A stretch of DNA of 64,000 bases from Emydura subglobosa (Eukaryota > Chordata > Testudines > Chelidae): positions 90,937,313-91,001,312 of the forward strand of contig ML679946.1 of the NCBI GenBank assembly GCA_007922225.1, written 5' to 3'. The notes under the pieces are model-generated. The model was given only the letters and a program-made list of their open reading frames with translations, did no database searches and had not been told where the DNA came from. Below are positions 63,251 through 64,000 of the stretch, piece by piece. The stretch's first letter is position 1; the number at the start of each line of letters is the position of its first letter. The position numbers and the translations under genes are program-made.

Positions 63251-64000
63251 TCCTGACATTCACTCTATCAAGATTTGGTGTAGAATATCAAAAATATATG
63301 AATCCCATGTATTCTCTGTTTTACAGTAGCAGAGAATATTTTGAAGTATGTGCATATTTTATCCTTCAGTAGGGTCAACCGGAACAACCAATCATGAGAT
63401 AAAATGCGTTACTTAAAAAAGACTTACGGAGAAAGCCAGTGGACGTGGGGAGGAGGTGGAGGATGAAAAGAACACAACTCAAAAAGTGTTCACAGTTTAA
63501 CTTGCTTATACCAGACTGTAAGTGGGATCAGAATCATACATTGCACATAAATGTCAAGTGTCTAGAATTCCTTGTAGTTAAAGCAGCATTGCAAAACTCT
63601 ACTTGCTTCTGCTATGGACAAGCCTTTAAAAAAAATCAGATGAGTAAATTATAACTTGTGATTTCCATATCAGTCATTGTGGTAAATCATAGGTGAGTAG
63701 GCTTTGTGCCTTGATGGATAGATTATCATGACAATTTTGCAACATTTAATTAATTTTTTAGTATATAAATTGTTGTCTTCATGGTTCTAATTTATAAATG
63801 GTCTCCAAACGGAATCAGATATACCATCTGTTACTTGAAGTCTATTAGTTACTTTCTCATACACTGATTTTTGGGTCCAAATTTCTATCTCTTCAGCTTT
63901 TGTTGTAGGTGTATTGTCCTTCTTCCTTTTCTGCCATTAAACTGATTGTTACTGAAGACTGTTCTTCAGTGGAATATATCCAAGTTCAGGAATATCCTAC
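63250..64000 (+). other. NSMCE2: NSMCE2 intron to window end, nothing classified
   Basis: AT-rich sequence. The frame at 63439-63654 has no recognisable domain. No second NSMCE2 coding exon was recognised. Confidence 0.45.

Noticed and set aside
63439..63654. Candidate second NSMCE2 coding exon
   Set aside because: The translation lacks the expected conserved acidic and helical residues following the first exon; no match to the recalled protein.

Overview
This is a vertebrate nuclear window, most likely from a turtle (Testudines, probably Cryptodira). The evidence is the repeat content: CR1 LINEs that keep their reverse-transcriptase core, several fold-back DNA elements I associate with turtle genomes, PIF/Harbinger and hAT remnants, MIR-type SINEs and a 5S-rRNA-derived SINE. 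The clade call is inferred from repeat style, because no species-specific marker was available. There are no bacterial genes, operons or CRISPR arrays. Nearly all long ORFs here are chance ORFs or repeat debris.

The main gene is WASHC5 (strumpellin, formerly KIAA0196) on the minus strand. I placed all 28 coding exons between 38473 (start) and 8716 (stop). Every intron is GT-AG, the phases join throughout, and the total is 3480 nt, or 1159 codons plus stop, which equals the human length as I recall it. A non-coding first exon lies in a CpG island near 40.8-41.0 kb, and a poly(A) signal lies at 8384-8389. The product is a core subunit of the WASH complex, which drives Arp2/3 actin assembly on endosomes.

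The second gene is NSMCE2 (MMS21), a SUMO E3 ligase subunit of the SMC5/6 complex, on the plus strand and head to head with WASHC5. Only its first coding exon (46366-46498) is recognisable, plus a plausible non-coding first exon ending at 41164. The rest must lie beyond 64000. The two genes apparently share a bidirectional CpG-island promoter, as at human 8q24.13.

Layout. 1-5640: repeats downstream of WASHC5, namely a retroviral-type LTR beside a CR1 scrap, a decayed two-gene PIF/Harbinger element, a GC-rich TATA-containing unit with about 13 tandem units of about 45 bp and similar ends, and a fold-back element. 5640-8360: mostly AT-rich sequence without a recognisable gene. 8365-41000: WASHC5, with introns carrying hAT, Harbinger MITE, MIR, CR1 and fold-back copies and one 10-N assembly gap at the centre of a palindrome. 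40640-41300: shared promoter. 41500-46262: repeats, including three CR1 pieces in one orientation and a nested MITE. 46352-46498: NSMCE2 coding exon. 46500-64000: NSMCE2 intron with CR1, L2-like, MIR, 5S-SINE, hAT and fold-back copies.

I found no convincing new biological system. The points most worth a second look are an ORF of about 100 codons inside the Harbinger element, the palindrome around the assembly gap, the GC-rich minisatellite unit, and several insertions whose target-site duplications can be read directly.
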